A DNA stretch of 64,000 bases, taken from NCBI RefSeq assembly GCF_000425145.1, contig NZ_AULF01000017.1, forward strand, positions 1-64,000, read 5' to 3'. This document shows positions 16,784-26,829 of the stretch, piece by piece; within the stretch, counting starts at the first letter, position 1; every line of letters begins with the position of its first letter. Both the position numbers and the translations under genes were made by a program. The stretch is from Pedobacter glucosidilyticus DSM 23534 (GTDB lineage Bacteria > Bacteroidota > Bacteroidia > Sphingobacteriales > Sphingobacteriaceae). The notes below the pieces were generated by a model, which worked only from the letters and a program-made list of their open reading frames with translations, was not told the DNA's origin and did not search any database.

Positions 16784-18139
16784 TTAAAAATTATTTCTTG
16801 CAACTTTCCAAGCTGGCCCTACCTTTTCTGTTAACCAAAATGGCTTTTTTAAGTTGTTTTTCAATTGCCAAACTCCATCAGATTTTATCAATTCTTGTTT
16901 AGCTTTCACAAAACCTTGGGTCAAATTAGCTCCCAACAGCTGATTATTTTCCAATTGTAAGTTCTTAGGTTGATCTTCTAAAGTCATTAGCTTTTGAGGG
17001 TTAGCGATATAATTCTCTGTTATTTTAACGCCATCTGGCACCAAAACACGGGTAGCATTTTTACCCGAACCCAAATTAAAAGCCTCTGTACAATCTGCTA
17101 TAATATTTTTGCTAATCACAGCATTTTTCACTTGCCAATACTCATTAAGTTTTGGTTTCTCAACAGCATTCATCACAGAAATGGCAGCTCTTAAACCTGT
17201 TCCGCTTAAGCCTTGTAAATAATTACCTTCTACTCTTTGGTTTTCACCGATGATTCTGATACCGCCTGTATTTTTCTTTTTGTTACCGAGGAAATAATTA
17301 TCCAATACTTCAGAAAAATTACCATGTCTAAAAGTTAAGGTTCCATCACACTCGTAAAACAAATTGCTTTTTATGGTATTATGACCAGATTTTATGGAAA
17401 TAATCTCTGTTTCTCCATCGCATTTATCAAAAATATTATGAGATACCTGTGTGTAAGAATCATGCATAGACCAATCGCTAGTACCAATTCTAATGGTTTC
17501 GCCTCCGTTGGCCTCTAAAGGCGGACGAGGACCAAAATAATTATGGTCTATCTGATGATAATTATGTTTATCAGCCAACCAAACTACTAATGTTGTGCCC
17601 ATGTGGGTTTTACCTGTAAATTCACAATGGTCTACCCTATTGTAGCTTCCGTATAAAGAAATCCATTTATAATCGGTTTCTCGTGAAGGCGGATTATAAT
17701 TGATGATACTACTATTGGTTAACCTACAGTTTGATGATGTTGTTGAAAAATAAATAACATGCCCCTTATCTAGGTAACCATCGGCGAAAGCCAAACCATC
17801 TACAACCAGCCATTCTCCATCAATTTTCAAATTAGAACTTCCTGTCAATTTTATTGTACCCGGGTTTGCTGTGGTTAAAGTAATTGGCTGCTCTTTGGTC
17901 CCTTTTCCTTTAAAATTCAGTTGTTGGTTAGACCAATCAGAGGCTTGCATCACCACCTTATCTCCGGGTTTTAATACTAAAGCATTTAACTCGGCAGCAG
18001 ATTTAATTTTATAAATCTTTCCTTCTAAAAGTGCTTGACTTGCTATAGCTGAAACCAATTTAGGTTTGGCAGCATGCGCCATAAAAGCCTGACTTATAAT
18101 TATCATGAACAGGCTGGTTAGCATATTTTTAATTTTCAT
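16784..18139 (-). CDS. Single-domain PL6 alginate lyase
   Basis: A 451-aa secreted parallel beta-helix lyase (chondroitinase-B-like, PL6). The signal peptide ends near residue 23. The calcium-site motif [12 protein letters not shown] includes Glu214. The catalytic base is Lys250 in IISIKSGHN and the acid Arg271 in LTFRHGN; both are present. PL6 enzymes act on alginate, preferring MG- or G-rich stretches depending on subfamily. It lies 15 bases downstream of a larger two-domain PL6 paralogue, and the pair may differ in endo/exo action. Confidence 0.93.
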   Translation of the reverse strand: MKIKNMLTSLFMIIISQAFMAHAAKPKLVSAIASQALLEGKIYKIKSAAELNALVLKPGDKVVMQASDWSNQQLNFKGKGTKEQPITLTTANPGTIKLTGSSNLKIDGEWLVVDGLAFADGYLDKGHVIYFSTTSSNCRLTNSSIINYNPPSRETDYKWISLYGSYNRVDHCEFTGKTHMGTTLVVWLADKHNYHQIDHNYFGPRPPLEANGGETIRIGTSDWSMHDSYTQVSHNIFDKCDGETEIISIKSGHNTIKSNLFYECDGTLTFRHGNFSEVLDNYFLGNKKKNTGGIRIIGENQRVEGNYLQGLSGTGLRAAISVMNAVEKPKLNEYWQVKNAVISKNIIADCTEAFNLGSGKNATRVLVPDGVKITENYIANPQKLMTLEDQPKNLQLENNQLLGANLTQGFVKAKQELIKSDGVWQLKNNLKKPFWLTEKVGPAWKVARNNF

Positions 18140-18154
18140 ATGTGTTAAGGTTTA

Positions 18155-20479
18155 TTATAAATTGGCACCTAAAGTTTTCCCTGTTGTTGATTTATCTGAC
18201 AAAGCAGACCCCGGCTTAAGATTGAAATTAAAAGAAGAGCTATCTATAAAATCGGGTTTAATTTGATAGATATTTTTACCTGCCACGGTGCCGTAAAAAG
18301 AGTCTATCCTACCAGCATTATAAAAGTTACAATAATCTACCTTGATATCATCCCATCTAAACTCTCTAAATTCTATAGAGCGACCGCCTTGCCCGCTATT
18401 CATAAAAATACTATTGGTAACCACAGCCTGTTGCGCACCAGATAAACGAACAACAGTACCTTGCTCTCTATTTTCTACTTCATTAAAAGTGCAATAATCT
18501 ATAGTTACAAATGGCCCTAAAGTACTTTCATCATTTCCGCCACGGTATACATTTATGGCAGAGCCTAAAATATTGGTAAACACACAGTTTTTGATGATGG
18601 TATTTTCTACACCATATATCCCTTTGTCTTCCTTCTCCTCGGCCAAATTAATACCCATTCCAGAAATGTTTCTAAACAAAGAGTTGGTTATTAATAAGGT
18701 ATCAGCAAAGGTACTTTTACTTGCTTTAAAGCCAGAAAAAGTGCTCTCGTTATAATCATAAAACTCACAACCATCTATTTTTACGTTGTAATGCTTATTC
18801 ATGGCTTGGTCTGTAGAGCGTATACCACATTGTACATCGCCATAGCTTTCAAAATTTCCTTTAAAAGCTAAACCTTTTACTGCTAAAGAGCCGCCGTTAG
18901 CAATGGTAATAAAAGCGGGAAGGGTTTTAAAGCTGCTGTTTACTAAAATTGGTTTGCCTTTTAAGCTTTTATCAGCTATTAAATGCAGCATTTTATCTAA
19001 AACTATTTCTTTATCTAGCTTATAAAAAGTAGCATCTGTAAAGCAAATGGTATCACCAGAAATGGCATTTGCTATAATTTTATGAATTTGTTGGCTTTGA
19101 GCCGATGCTAAACTAAAAGTCTTATTGGCTCTTGAAGGTTTAACTTCTTCTTTTACATACCAACCAGCTCCTGTTTGTGATTTTTGCACAAATGGTAGCT
19201 TTTTAATATCGGCACCATAATTTTTATGATAAGGAATGGATAAGGCATCCTTTTTATGTTGATTTACTTTGATAAGAGTAAAACCATCTGTTAATGGGGC
19301 TTTGGACAGGTTTACAACAGCGTTATTTTTAAGACTGATACCCCCATCTTTATTAGTATCATCTATTAAATTCCCTGTAGGATTTACCATTAAATTACTA
19401 GAAAATGTAACGCTTTGAGGCGATAAAGTCCGCTCGGCATCTTTACCAGCGCCAAATAAAACCGGACCACAATTGATAAAAGTATTACGCTCTATCTGGG
19501 CATCTTTAACCTGATAATATCTGTTGATTAAGGAATTTGGTACACCATTCATCACCGCCAAAGCCGAGCGAAAAGCTGTCCCTTTTAAATCTTTAAACAC
19601 ATTATTGAAAACTTTATGACCAGGATTAATGACCCTAACCCCACCTGTAAATGGTTTATGATTGCCTAAAAACAGATTACCCTCCACAGTATTGTTTGAG
19701 CCATGTCTTAATACTAATGAGCCTTCACACTCGTAAAAAGTATTGAAACTGATGTTATTTTCACCAGATTTAATAGAAACAATTTCTACCTCGCCATTAC
19801 ATCTTTCAAAATAATTGTTGATGATTTGAGTACGAGATGCAGTTAAAGAATAACGCGAAACACCTATCCTAATAGTTTCGCCACCGTTAGAACCAAAACG
19901 TTGTCTGCCTTTAAAATAATTAGCATCTATACTATGGTAATTTTCCTGACTACGTTCATCATTTAACTCGGCAATGATAACAGGGCCAGCACTTAATTTA
20001 TCAATAAAAGTACAATGGTCTACCCTATTACGTTTACCCCAAAAAACCACCCACACATCATTTTTAAAACGTTCTGGCTGACTAAAATCTTCTATCACAG
20101 ATTCTGTTAGTCGGCAATGATTAGCCAATAAATCATTATTAATTCTAAAAGTTATTACCTCTCTTTGCGGGCTGTAACCATTTTTAAAATGCAAGCCTTT
20201 AATGATTAAATGTTCGCCCGCAATACGTAAAAAAGACTGTCCGCTAATGATTACCTTTTTTGTAGCCTTCGGCATAATCACAATAGGTTTTATGGCAGTT
20301 CCTTTCCCATAAATGGTTAAAGCAACATTTTTCCATTCTTGATTTGCTAAAAAAACCGTATCGCCTGGCTTAGCTTGTTTAACAGCGTCTTCTAAGGCAT
20401 TTGCATCTTTAACTATTTTATTTTGTGCCCAAATGAAAGGGCTGTACAATAGTATTAACAAGTATAAAATAATCTTCAT
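18155..20479 (-). CDS. Two-domain PL6 alginate lyase
   Basis: A 774-aa secreted protein. Signal peptide 1-18, an N-terminal PL6 beta-helix catalytic domain (about 25-400) with [11 protein letters not shown], Lys237 (VSIKSGE) and Arg258 (LVLRHGS), and a second beta-helix domain (about 450-760) without those residues. The layout resembles exo-acting two-domain PL6 enzymes such as AlyGC, where the C-terminal helix supports dimerisation. Likely periplasmic or surface exolytic alginate lyase. The upstream gap of 95 bases to the SDR gene shows no terminator, so it is probably in the same transcript. Confidence 0.92.
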   Translation of the reverse strand: MKIILYLLILLYSPFIWAQNKIVKDANALEDAVKQAKPGDTVFLANQEWKNVALTIYGKGTAIKPIVIMPKATKKVIISGQSFLRIAGEHLIIKGLHFKNGYSPQREVITFRINNDLLANHCRLTESVIEDFSQPERFKNDVWVVFWGKRNRVDHCTFIDKLSAGPVIIAELNDERSQENYHSIDANYFKGRQRFGSNGGETIRIGVSRYSLTASRTQIINNYFERCNGEVEIVSIKSGENNISFNTFYECEGSLVLRHGSNNTVEGNLFLGNHKPFTGGVRVINPGHKVFNNVFKDLKGTAFRSALAVMNGVPNSLINRYYQVKDAQIERNTFINCGPVLFGAGKDAERTLSPQSVTFSSNLMVNPTGNLIDDTNKDGGISLKNNAVVNLSKAPLTDGFTLIKVNQHKKDALSIPYHKNYGADIKKLPFVQKSQTGAGWYVKEEVKPSRANKTFSLASAQSQQIHKIIANAISGDTICFTDATFYKLDKEIVLDKMLHLIADKSLKGKPILVNSSFKTLPAFITIANGGSLAVKGLAFKGNFESYGDVQCGIRSTDQAMNKHYNVKIDGCEFYDYNESTFSGFKASKSTFADTLLITNSLFRNISGMGINLAEEKEDKGIYGVENTIIKNCVFTNILGSAINVYRGGNDESTLGPFVTIDYCTFNEVENREQGTVVRLSGAQQAVVTNSIFMNSGQGGRSIEFREFRWDDIKVDYCNFYNAGRIDSFYGTVAGKNIYQIKPDFIDSSSFNFNLKPGSALSDKSTTGKTLGANL

Positions 20480-20574
20480 GATGGAAAGGTTTAGGAAATG
20501 GTAAGGATAATTGGCTTCAAGCGTATATCCTAGAATGCTTTGAGGGCTTGTTTTTCCCTCAAAGCGATAAATAT

Positions 20575-21327
20575 TTAAGAGAAACTTATACCTCCGTTAA
20601 TATCTATGTTGTTACCTGTAATGTAAGAAGACTCATCTGAAGCTAGATAAGCTACCAAATCTGCCACTTCTTCTGCCCTACCTTCTCTTTTAACAGCTGT
20701 TGCAGCAGCAACATTAACCCTAACTTCTGGCTTGGTGAAACTGTCATGAAAAGCAGTAGCTATCATGCCCGGTGCTACAGCATTTACACGAATGCCTTTA
20801 GGACCTAACTCTTTTGCTAAAGCTCTGGTATAAGTCATGATAGCACCTTTTGAAGTTGCATAAGCACTTGCGCCAGGGCCACCACCGTCTCTTCCTGCTA
20901 AAGAAGAAAAGTTAATAATAGCAGAACCCGCAGGCATGAAAGGAATCACATTTTTAACAGCTAAAAACACCGATTTTAGATTTAAACTCATCACATAATC
21001 CCAAAAATCTTCGTCCATTTCTAGGGTAGCTTTTCTGGCTACTAAACCACCAGCAACATTAACTAAAACATGAATTTCATTGCCAAAAGCAGCTTTTGTT
21101 TCTGCTACTAATTGCTCTACTTCGGCAGCTTTTGTCATATCTGCTTTTACAATGATACCTTCACCACCTACTTCTTTAACTAATTTTAAAGTTTCGTTGG
21201 CATTATCCTCATTACCTAAATAATTGATGACAACTTTTGCTCCTTCTTTTGCTAATTGAACAGAAACTGCTCTTCCAATATCTCTTGAACCGCCTGTGAT
21301 AATGGCTACTTTATTTTTTAAACGCAT
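20575..21327 (-). CDS. SDR family reductase, probable DEH reductase
   Basis: A 250-aa short-chain dehydrogenase. The nucleotide-binding motif TGGSRDIG is near the N-terminus, then the NVAGG segment, Ser in INFSSLAGRDGG, and the catalytic Tyr-x3-Lys in YATSK. I start it at MRLKNKVAIITGG (21327), 17 bases after the MFS stop. A longer open frame back to 21390 would overlap that gene and adds an AT-rich, non-family N-terminus. In alginate loci this SDR type reduces 4-deoxy-L-erythro-5-hexoseulose uronate (DEH) to 2-keto-3-deoxygluconate. The role is assigned from context; cofactor choice is not readable. Confidence 0.88.
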   Translation of the reverse strand: MRLKNKVAIITGGSRDIGRAVSVQLAKEGAKVVINYLGNEDNANETLKLVKEVGGEGIIVKADMTKAAEVEQLVAETKAAFGNEIHVLVNVAGGLVARKATLEMDEDFWDYVMSLNLKSVFLAVKNVIPFMPAGSAIINFSSLAGRDGGGPGASAYATSKGAIMTYTRALAKELGPKGIRVNAVAPGMIATAFHDSFTKPEVRVNVAAATAVKREGRAEEVADLVAYLASDESSYITGNNIDINGGISFS

Positions 21328-21344
21328 GATATAATTTATTTTAT

Positions 21345-22634
21345 TTAAGATTTTAATTTTTTTGTTGTGATATATTTTATGCTTATCCACGAAAGTGGAA
21401 CTAAAACTGCTGCTAATACAAAGAATGAAACATAGCTAGTTTGTGTAATAACTGGTACTGCCCATGTAGTTAGTAAAGTACCTGCCACGGCTGCTGTACC
21501 CGCCATGCCTGCCACTACGCCAACATTTTTTCCGTTAAAATAATCGCTAGGTAAGGTTTGCAAATTGCCAATTAGAAACTGAAAGCCAAACAAGGTGGTA
21601 CCTATTAATAGCATGGCCAATGTTGGCATCTCTTTTAAACTTCCTAAGAAATAGACAATGGCTGTTAAAGAAATAATCATCACAAAACAACCAATAGCAA
21701 TAGCATATTTACGAGCTTTTTCAGCAAACATTCCATTTTTTATAAGCCTTGATGAATAATAACCACCTGCCAAACTACCAATGGCAGCAAACAAATACGG
21801 TAACCAAGTAAAAGCGCCTATTTGCTTAATATCAAACATGAATTGTTCTTTTAAAAAGGTTGGCAACCAGGTAACAAAAAGCCACCAAACAGGATCTATA
21901 AAGAACCTAGCCATGATAATACCCCAAGTATTTCTAAATTTCAACAGCTCTTTCCATCCTAAAATAGGCGCTTCAACAGCTGCTTCTGTAAGATGCGTTG
22001 TTGTGGGCTTTGCTAAAATATGCACTCTTTCTTCTTCTGTTAACCAAGGGTGTTTATCTGGCGTGGCTTTGTTAACTATTAACCAAGGCACTACCCAAAT
22101 AATACCTAAACCTGCTATTAATACAAAGGTTAATTTCCAACCAAAAGCAATATAAAGAAGCGCAATAATAGGTGCCGATACCACCGAGCCTAAAGCTGCT
22201 CCTGCGTTAAATATACCTTGTGCTATAGCTCTTTCTTTGGCCGGAAACCATTCTGCATTACTTTTTGTTGCCCCTGGCCAGTTTCCTGCTTCGCTAAAAC
22301 CTAGCATAAATCTAAAAATATTGAAAGACATCAATGATTTTGCAAAAGCATGTAAGGCTATAGAAATACTCCACCCGATGATAGAAATCGTCATCCCTAA
22401 ACGCGTTCCAATAGCATCCATAAGTTTACCTGTAAAGGTTTGTCCTAAGGCATATGCTATCATAAAAAAGGTGGTAATGAGTGCTAAAGCACTTTTATTA
22501 TCCGCATCAGCGATACCAAATTCTTTATAAATGTATGGCCATAAGATGTTTATAGCGCTTCTATCAACGTAATTGATAATGGTTGCAATGCCTATTAAAG
22601 CTATGATATACCACCGTAATCCTTTTACTTTCAT
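21345..22634 (-). CDS. MFS transporter, hexuronate-type (ACS family)
   Basis: A 429-aa twelve-TM major facilitator of the anion:cation symporter group. It has the family N-terminus RWYIIALIGIATIINYVDRSAINI and the cytoplasmic loop motif GKLMDAIGTRLG. ExuT-like members import hexuronates and related acids with protons. Placed between the DEH reductase and KdgF/lyase genes, it most likely brings unsaturated uronate or DEH monomers across the inner membrane. The gap to the following SDR is 17 bases. Confidence 0.92.
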   Translation of the reverse strand: MKVKGLRWYIIALIGIATIINYVDRSAINILWPYIYKEFGIADADNKSALALITTFFMIAYALGQTFTGKLMDAIGTRLGMTISIIGWSISIALHAFAKSLMSFNIFRFMLGFSEAGNWPGATKSNAEWFPAKERAIAQGIFNAGAALGSVVSAPIIALLYIAFGWKLTFVLIAGLGIIWVVPWLIVNKATPDKHPWLTEEERVHILAKPTTTHLTEAAVEAPILGWKELLKFRNTWGIIMARFFIDPVWWLFVTWLPTFLKEQFMFDIKQIGAFTWLPYLFAAIGSLAGGYYSSRLIKNGMFAEKARKYAIAIGCFVMIISLTAIVYFLGSLKEMPTLAMLLIGTTLFGFQFLIGNLQTLPSDYFNGKNVGVVAGMAGTAAVAGTLLTTWAVPVITQTSYVSFFVLAAVLVPLSWISIKYITTKKLKS

Positions 22635-22644
22635 ATATTTTATT

Positions 22645-23514
22645 TTACTGATGGATACCTAAGTCTTTAAGGAAATTCATAATAGCAGCATTAACTTCAG
22701 CATTTTTTTCTTTCGTGAATTTTCCATGCTCGCCACCTTCTACCGTGATAAAAGTGTTTTTCACTCCCATTTCATCCAGTTTCTTCTTCAGATTTACAGA
22801 TTGCTGATAGCTAACTACAGGGTCTGCATCGCCGTGTACAATAAATACTGGCGGGCTATTCTTTTTAACATGATAGATGGGTGAAACAGATTGTACAAAT
22901 GCCGGATTTTTTATCTGGTCTCCTAGCCACATGTTTAACGATTTACTTGGCCAATCTCCTAATTCTGCTATACCATACTTATTAATAATAGCAGCAACTT
23001 TAACATCTTTTACACCTTTGCAATTGGTATCAAAACGGGTATCATTACCTAATAAACCACCCATTAAAGCCAAATGGCCCCCGGCAGAACCACCCATAAT
23101 TACAATTTTATTGACATCAATATTTAATGCTTTTGCGTTCTTAATCAAATAAATTAATGCGCATCTGGTATCTTCAACAGCAGCGGGTGCTGGTGCAACT
23201 TGCGATAAACGATAGGCGATATTAGCTACAGCATAACCTTTCTTAAAAAAGGTATTAAAGCCTGTTTGGGATTCTTTTGAACCTTTATTCCAACCGCCAC
23301 CATGAATATTAATGATAACAGGACTAAGACCTTTATCTTTGGGTGGCAGATATAAATCCATTTTACCTTCCCAGTCATTTGCCTTGGTATAAACTACATT
23401 AAGTTGCTCTGTATATCTTGATGGATATTCTACTTTTTTGAATTCTGGTGTCTCTTGTGCTTTTGAGGCAAACCCCAAGAATATCAAGAAGTATAAGGCT
23501 ATTATTTTTTTCAT
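22645..23514 (-). CDS. Secreted alpha/beta hydrolase (BD-FAE/acetylesterase-like)
   Basis: A 289-aa carboxylesterase-fold protein with a signal peptide (ending SKAQ, about residue 20), oxyanion-hole motif NIHGGGWNKGS (69-79), nucleophile elbow GGSAGG with Ser143, and likely acid and base Asp231 and His263. It is packed into the alginate operon with gaps of 10 and 14 bases. Many bacterial alginates are O-acetylated, so removal of acetyl groups before lyase attack is an attractive role. That is inference: no alginate esterase family is established from the sequence alone. Confidence 0.87.
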   Translation of the reverse strand: MKKIIALYFLIFLGFASKAQETPEFKKVEYPSRYTEQLNVVYTKANDWEGKMDLYLPPKDKGLSPVIINIHGGGWNKGSKESQTGFNTFFKKGYAVANIAYRLSQVAPAPAAVEDTRCALIYLIKNAKALNIDVNKIVIMGGSAGGHLALMGGLLGNDTRFDTNCKGVKDVKVAAIINKYGIAELGDWPSKSLNMWLGDQIKNPAFVQSVSPIYHVKKNSPPVFIVHGDADPVVSYQQSVNLKKKLDEMGVKNTFITVEGGEHGKFTKEKNAEVNAAIMNFLKDLGIHQ

Positions 23515-23528
23515 TTGTACGGTTTTTT

Positions 23529-23864
23529 TTAACCTAGAAAATCTTCTCGGTGCGGACTAAATACATCTATCAATACACCAGGTTCTATGCAAACACAGCC
23601 ATGTATGGTATGCGGCTTTACGTAATAACCATCGCCCGTTCTAATGATTTTTTTCTCGTCTCCTATAGTCATTTCAAAAGCACCACTTTCTACATAAGTT
23701 ACCTGCGAGTGGTAATGCTCATGTAAAGTGCCTACAGCACCTACCTCAAACTTTACTTTTACCATCATGACCTGATTATCATAACCATACATTTTTCTTT
23801 GTATGCCGTTTCCTAAATCTTCCCAAGGGGTTTCCTTTTCAAATTGAAATGAATTGCTTTGCAT
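23529..23864 (-). CDS. kdgF: KdgF-type cupin, unsaturated uronate ketonising enzyme
   Basis: A 111-aa single cupin domain. KdgF speeds conversion of 4,5-unsaturated monouronates from lyases into the linear ketonised form (DEH/DKI). The metal-binding set is visible: His48, His50 and Gln54 in LHEHYHSQVTYVESG, and His88 in KPHTIHG. The C-terminal DVFSPHREDF, with the functional Asp100, is the KdgF signature. There is no signal peptide, so it is cytosolic. It sits between the PL17 lyase and the esterase, linking oligo-lyase products to the SDR reductase. Confidence 0.93.
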   Translation of the reverse strand: MQSNSFQFEKETPWEDLGNGIQRKMYGYDNQVMMVKVKFEVGAVGTLHEHYHSQVTYVESGAFEMTIGDEKKIIRTGDGYYVKPHTIHGCVCIEPGVLIDVFSPHREDFLG

Positions 23865-23885
23865 TGTTTTTTATAATTAATTGGT

Positions 23886-26021
23886 TTATTTAAATGTGAT
23901 ATAATTATTTTTATCCTGATAGTTGATGGTATAGTTATAGGTTTTTCCTTTTAGCTGAAAGCTGATGTGGGTTTGCTTATCATCGCTATTGAGCAAGGTT
24001 AAATTGCTAATGCCACTACCAGCTGCTGTAATAGTTTCATTGATAGGATCTACCCCACCATGAGCCTCTGTAATGCTTACAAAAGTTTGCTGATTTGCAG
24101 TTGGCTGAGATAACATGAAGCCTTTGCCCGGGAAAAGACTCATATCTGGGTCATTAGCGCCAATAGCTATCTGTTTTACTACAAGTGGTTGCCCACTAGT
24201 AAAATGTGTAGTATAAAACCTTTTCTGGTTTAAGATGGTAATGAAACCACCCTTCGCATCGATGTTATTTTCGGCAACCTTCCAAATATGCTGATAACCG
24301 TAATCCTTACCTAAAGCTGTTAAATGATTGGTAAAGGCATTTATTTTAAAAGAAGCATTTACAACATGACCATTATACCAAAAAGGTAAATCGTACTGGT
24401 GGCTGCTAGCAGATTTCGCTTGATATACATCAATCAAAAGAGCTTTATGAAACTCTGGAATTTTCACCAAAGCTGTTGTCCTGTACAAATCAACATCAGC
24501 GTAAGCATGTGTTTCTTTAGCACTTAGTACTTGTAACAGGGGTTGATTACTAAAGTATAACAGCTCTGGATGTTGTTTTTCTCCCAATTCTTCCTTGCCT
24601 TGATAGTGTGATTTTTCATCTACTACCAAAGTATTGTGTGCTACAGTTTGCTTGGCCCAACTGGTATTTTCTGGTAAATAATGGCCACCTCTTTTAGATT
24701 CTATATTGATGAACCTAGCGGCGCCATAATCCACAAAAACTTCCGTATTATTATCGTAATACAAAATATTTAGCCTATCAAAATGGCCATGTCCCATGCC
24801 CTGAGAAGCTGCTTTAAAAACCAAAGCTTGTTGGTCTTTATTATCTCCGGCTCTTAAAACACCTACGCCACCTTCATCACCATTACCGCCATCTCTTATC
24901 CACTGAGATTGATATTTGAAAGGCTCGGTTTTACCTGCTGCTATAGCTTTAGCAACTTTTAAACCTGCATCAGAAACAATTACTTTTCCTTGTTTTTGAG
25001 CAATTTCTAAGAGGTGATTTTCTTCTTTTATATCCGCGTAAGCGAGATTTAAGCCATAAACCAACTCTATTGATTCATAAGTTTTATCTTTAATAGCATC
25101 GTTAAAAGGGAATAAAACGCCGTTGGTATAAGTAAGCTGTAAAGATGTATTGATAGCTTTTGCTAGCAATTTATCTCGGTACTCAAAAATATTTAGCTGA
25201 GGCTGATAATTATTAATCGCTTTTGCAAAAAGGATAAACGGTAACAAAGCATAGCGCTGATAATAAGGCCCTTCCATATAATAACCATCTGGAGAGAACA
25301 ATTGATTGATTTGTGCTAAATAGCCGGTTTTACCATCTTTTTTAGAACCTTTTATTGCCATTTCTACATAATCAGGCTGATTTAAGACATAACCGGTCAT
25401 CCCTACCGCAGCAACATTCCAAGTGCCATGGTTATGAATTTTATTGAAAGTTTCATAGCTATCTACCGTTAAAAATTTAAGGATAGGCATGAAAAGATTT
25501 TGCTCTATTTGCTGGCGTTCTTTTGTTGTTAGGGCATTGTAAACCAAATCATAGCCTTGTATCACATACACCTGCCAAACACAATCATTTAAACCTTGCC
25601 AAAATATTTTTCCTGCTGGATGATTTGGCTTCCTCTTTGGATGTAAAGGCCATTTCTGATATTGAGAAGCATAATTGAGCAAAATATCTTTTACATAATC
25701 GGCATATTTTTTATCCTGAGAGATTTGATAGGCAACACCACAATTTAAAATATTGATATAATTTCTTTTATGTTGCTCATGCGTAACGCCACCACCACCA
25801 TCAGTAGGGATAGGCACATTTAACGGTGATTTTAAAGCTAAATCTGCCTCTGCTTTAAGAGATTCATAAGACGTTTGAAGTAATGGATATTGCTGAACGC
25901 CAGTTCTAATATGGGGTAATTGTATTTCTGTAAGCATTAAAGAAGGATGCTTTTGCGCAAATGCATTTGTGCAAGAAATGAGGCAAAAAAGTACAAATAC
26001 CACTGTTTTTAAGTAGTTCAT
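23886..26021 (-). CDS. PL17 exo-oligoalginate lyase (alginate lyase + heparinase II/III domains)
   Basis: A 711-aa secreted enzyme with a signal peptide (1-22, ending AFAQ). The N-terminal alpha/alpha toroid (about 60-370) holds IHNHGTWNVAAVGMTGY (catalytic-type His) and YYMEGPYYQRYALLPF (catalytic-type Tyr). The C-terminal heparinase II/III-like beta-sandwich (about 380-700) holds GMGHGHFDRLNILYYDN and AHNTLVVDEKSHYQG. This layout is PL17: exolytic release of unsaturated monouronate from alginate oligomers. It is the first enzyme gene behind the FadR-type regulator (50-base gap) and feeds KdgF. Confidence 0.95.
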   Translation of the reverse strand: MNYLKTVVFVLFCLISCTNAFAQKHPSLMLTEIQLPHIRTGVQQYPLLQTSYESLKAEADLALKSPLNVPIPTDGGGGVTHEQHKRNYINILNCGVAYQISQDKKYADYVKDILLNYASQYQKWPLHPKRKPNHPAGKIFWQGLNDCVWQVYVIQGYDLVYNALTTKERQQIEQNLFMPILKFLTVDSYETFNKIHNHGTWNVAAVGMTGYVLNQPDYVEMAIKGSKKDGKTGYLAQINQLFSPDGYYMEGPYYQRYALLPFILFAKAINNYQPQLNIFEYRDKLLAKAINTSLQLTYTNGVLFPFNDAIKDKTYESIELVYGLNLAYADIKEENHLLEIAQKQGKVIVSDAGLKVAKAIAAGKTEPFKYQSQWIRDGGNGDEGGVGVLRAGDNKDQQALVFKAASQGMGHGHFDRLNILYYDNNTEVFVDYGAARFINIESKRGGHYLPENTSWAKQTVAHNTLVVDEKSHYQGKEELGEKQHPELLYFSNQPLLQVLSAKETHAYADVDLYRTTALVKIPEFHKALLIDVYQAKSASSHQYDLPFWYNGHVVNASFKINAFTNHLTALGKDYGYQHIWKVAENNIDAKGGFITILNQKRFYTTHFTSGQPLVVKQIAIGANDPDMSLFPGKGFMLSQPTANQQTFVSITEAHGGVDPINETITAAGSGISNLTLLNSDDKQTHISFQLKGKTYNYTINYQDKNNYITFK

Positions 26022-26071
26022 AAAAGAAAATAACTGTTTAATTATTTATTGATTTATCCTTCTCTTAGAAT

Positions 26072-26818
26072 TTATAATTCTGCTTGTTTAATGATATGCT
26101 GTGTAGCAAAACCTGCTTTGCTAATCTGCCATATCTCATCTAAATGAGCTGCCATAGCCTGTTCTGCTAAACTAACATCCTGCTTTTCTATAGCTTCTAA
26201 CACTTTACGATGTTCTGCTACAGCTCTTTTCCCTCTGTTCTCGCCACAAATTTTACTTTCTACGATATTCTTAATCAAATCAGGAATAAGAATTAATATC
26301 ATAGATTCTACGACAGAATTTTTAGACGCTTTAGCAATCTTGATATGAAAAATCATATCTTCTTCCACAGCACCGTCTGCTCCATTAAGCAGTTTATTTT
26401 CGTAATCTTCTGAAGCCGATTTAATCTCTGCTAAATCTTCTTCAGTTCTCCTTTCTGCCGCTAATTTTACCGCAGTTATTTCTAAATGATATCTTGCTTC
26501 TATTAAAGCGTTAAAATCATCCTTATTAAACTTAATAATATCAGAAATGATATTATCAATCACGTTGATGCTAAGCCCAGAAACATAAGTACCACTTTGT
26601 GGATTGGTTCTTAAAAGCCCATAAAATTCTAGCTTTAAAATAGCCTCTCTTACATAACTTCTGCCTACACCAAACTTCTCTGATAAAACTCTTTCTGCTG
26701 GTAACCTATCACCTGGCTTTAACTGACCTGATGTGATTAAATGTTTTAACTGCCCAATGATTTTATCAGCGGGTGATTCTGGTTTTATGCTTTTTTTGGT
26801 TTCTGTAAGCTGAATCAT
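26072..26818 (-). CDS. FadR/GntR family regulator of the alginate operon
   Basis: A 248-aa regulator. The N-terminal winged HTH (about 14-85) carries LKPGDRLPAERVLSEKFGVGRSYVREAILKLEFYGLL, and the C-terminal FCD sensor domain spans about 95-240. FCD members bind organic acids through a metal site; in uronate systems the ligand is often a sugar acid such as KDG. It is the first gene of the colinear alginate cluster. Two perfect TTGGTTAACCAA palindromes stand 12 and 39 bases upstream of its start, so it probably represses itself and the downstream genes until an alginate breakdown product appears. Confidence 0.92.
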   Translation of the reverse strand: MIQLTETKKSIKPESPADKIIGQLKHLITSGQLKPGDRLPAERVLSEKFGVGRSYVREAILKLEFYGLLRTNPQSGTYVSGLSINVIDNIISDIIKFNKDDFNALIEARYHLEITAVKLAAERRTEEDLAEIKSASEDYENKLLNGADGAVEEDMIFHIKIAKASKNSVVESMILILIPDLIKNIVESKICGENRGKRAVAEHRKVLEAIEKQDVSLAEQAMAAHLDEIWQISKAGFATQHIIKQAEL

Positions 26819-26829
26819 TCACATAAAAA

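Noticed and set aside
20575-21390. Longer SDR protein starting at 21390
   Set aside because: It would overlap the MFS gene by 46 bases and add an AT-rich Lys/Ile/Asn leader absent from the family; the ATG at 21327 fits better.
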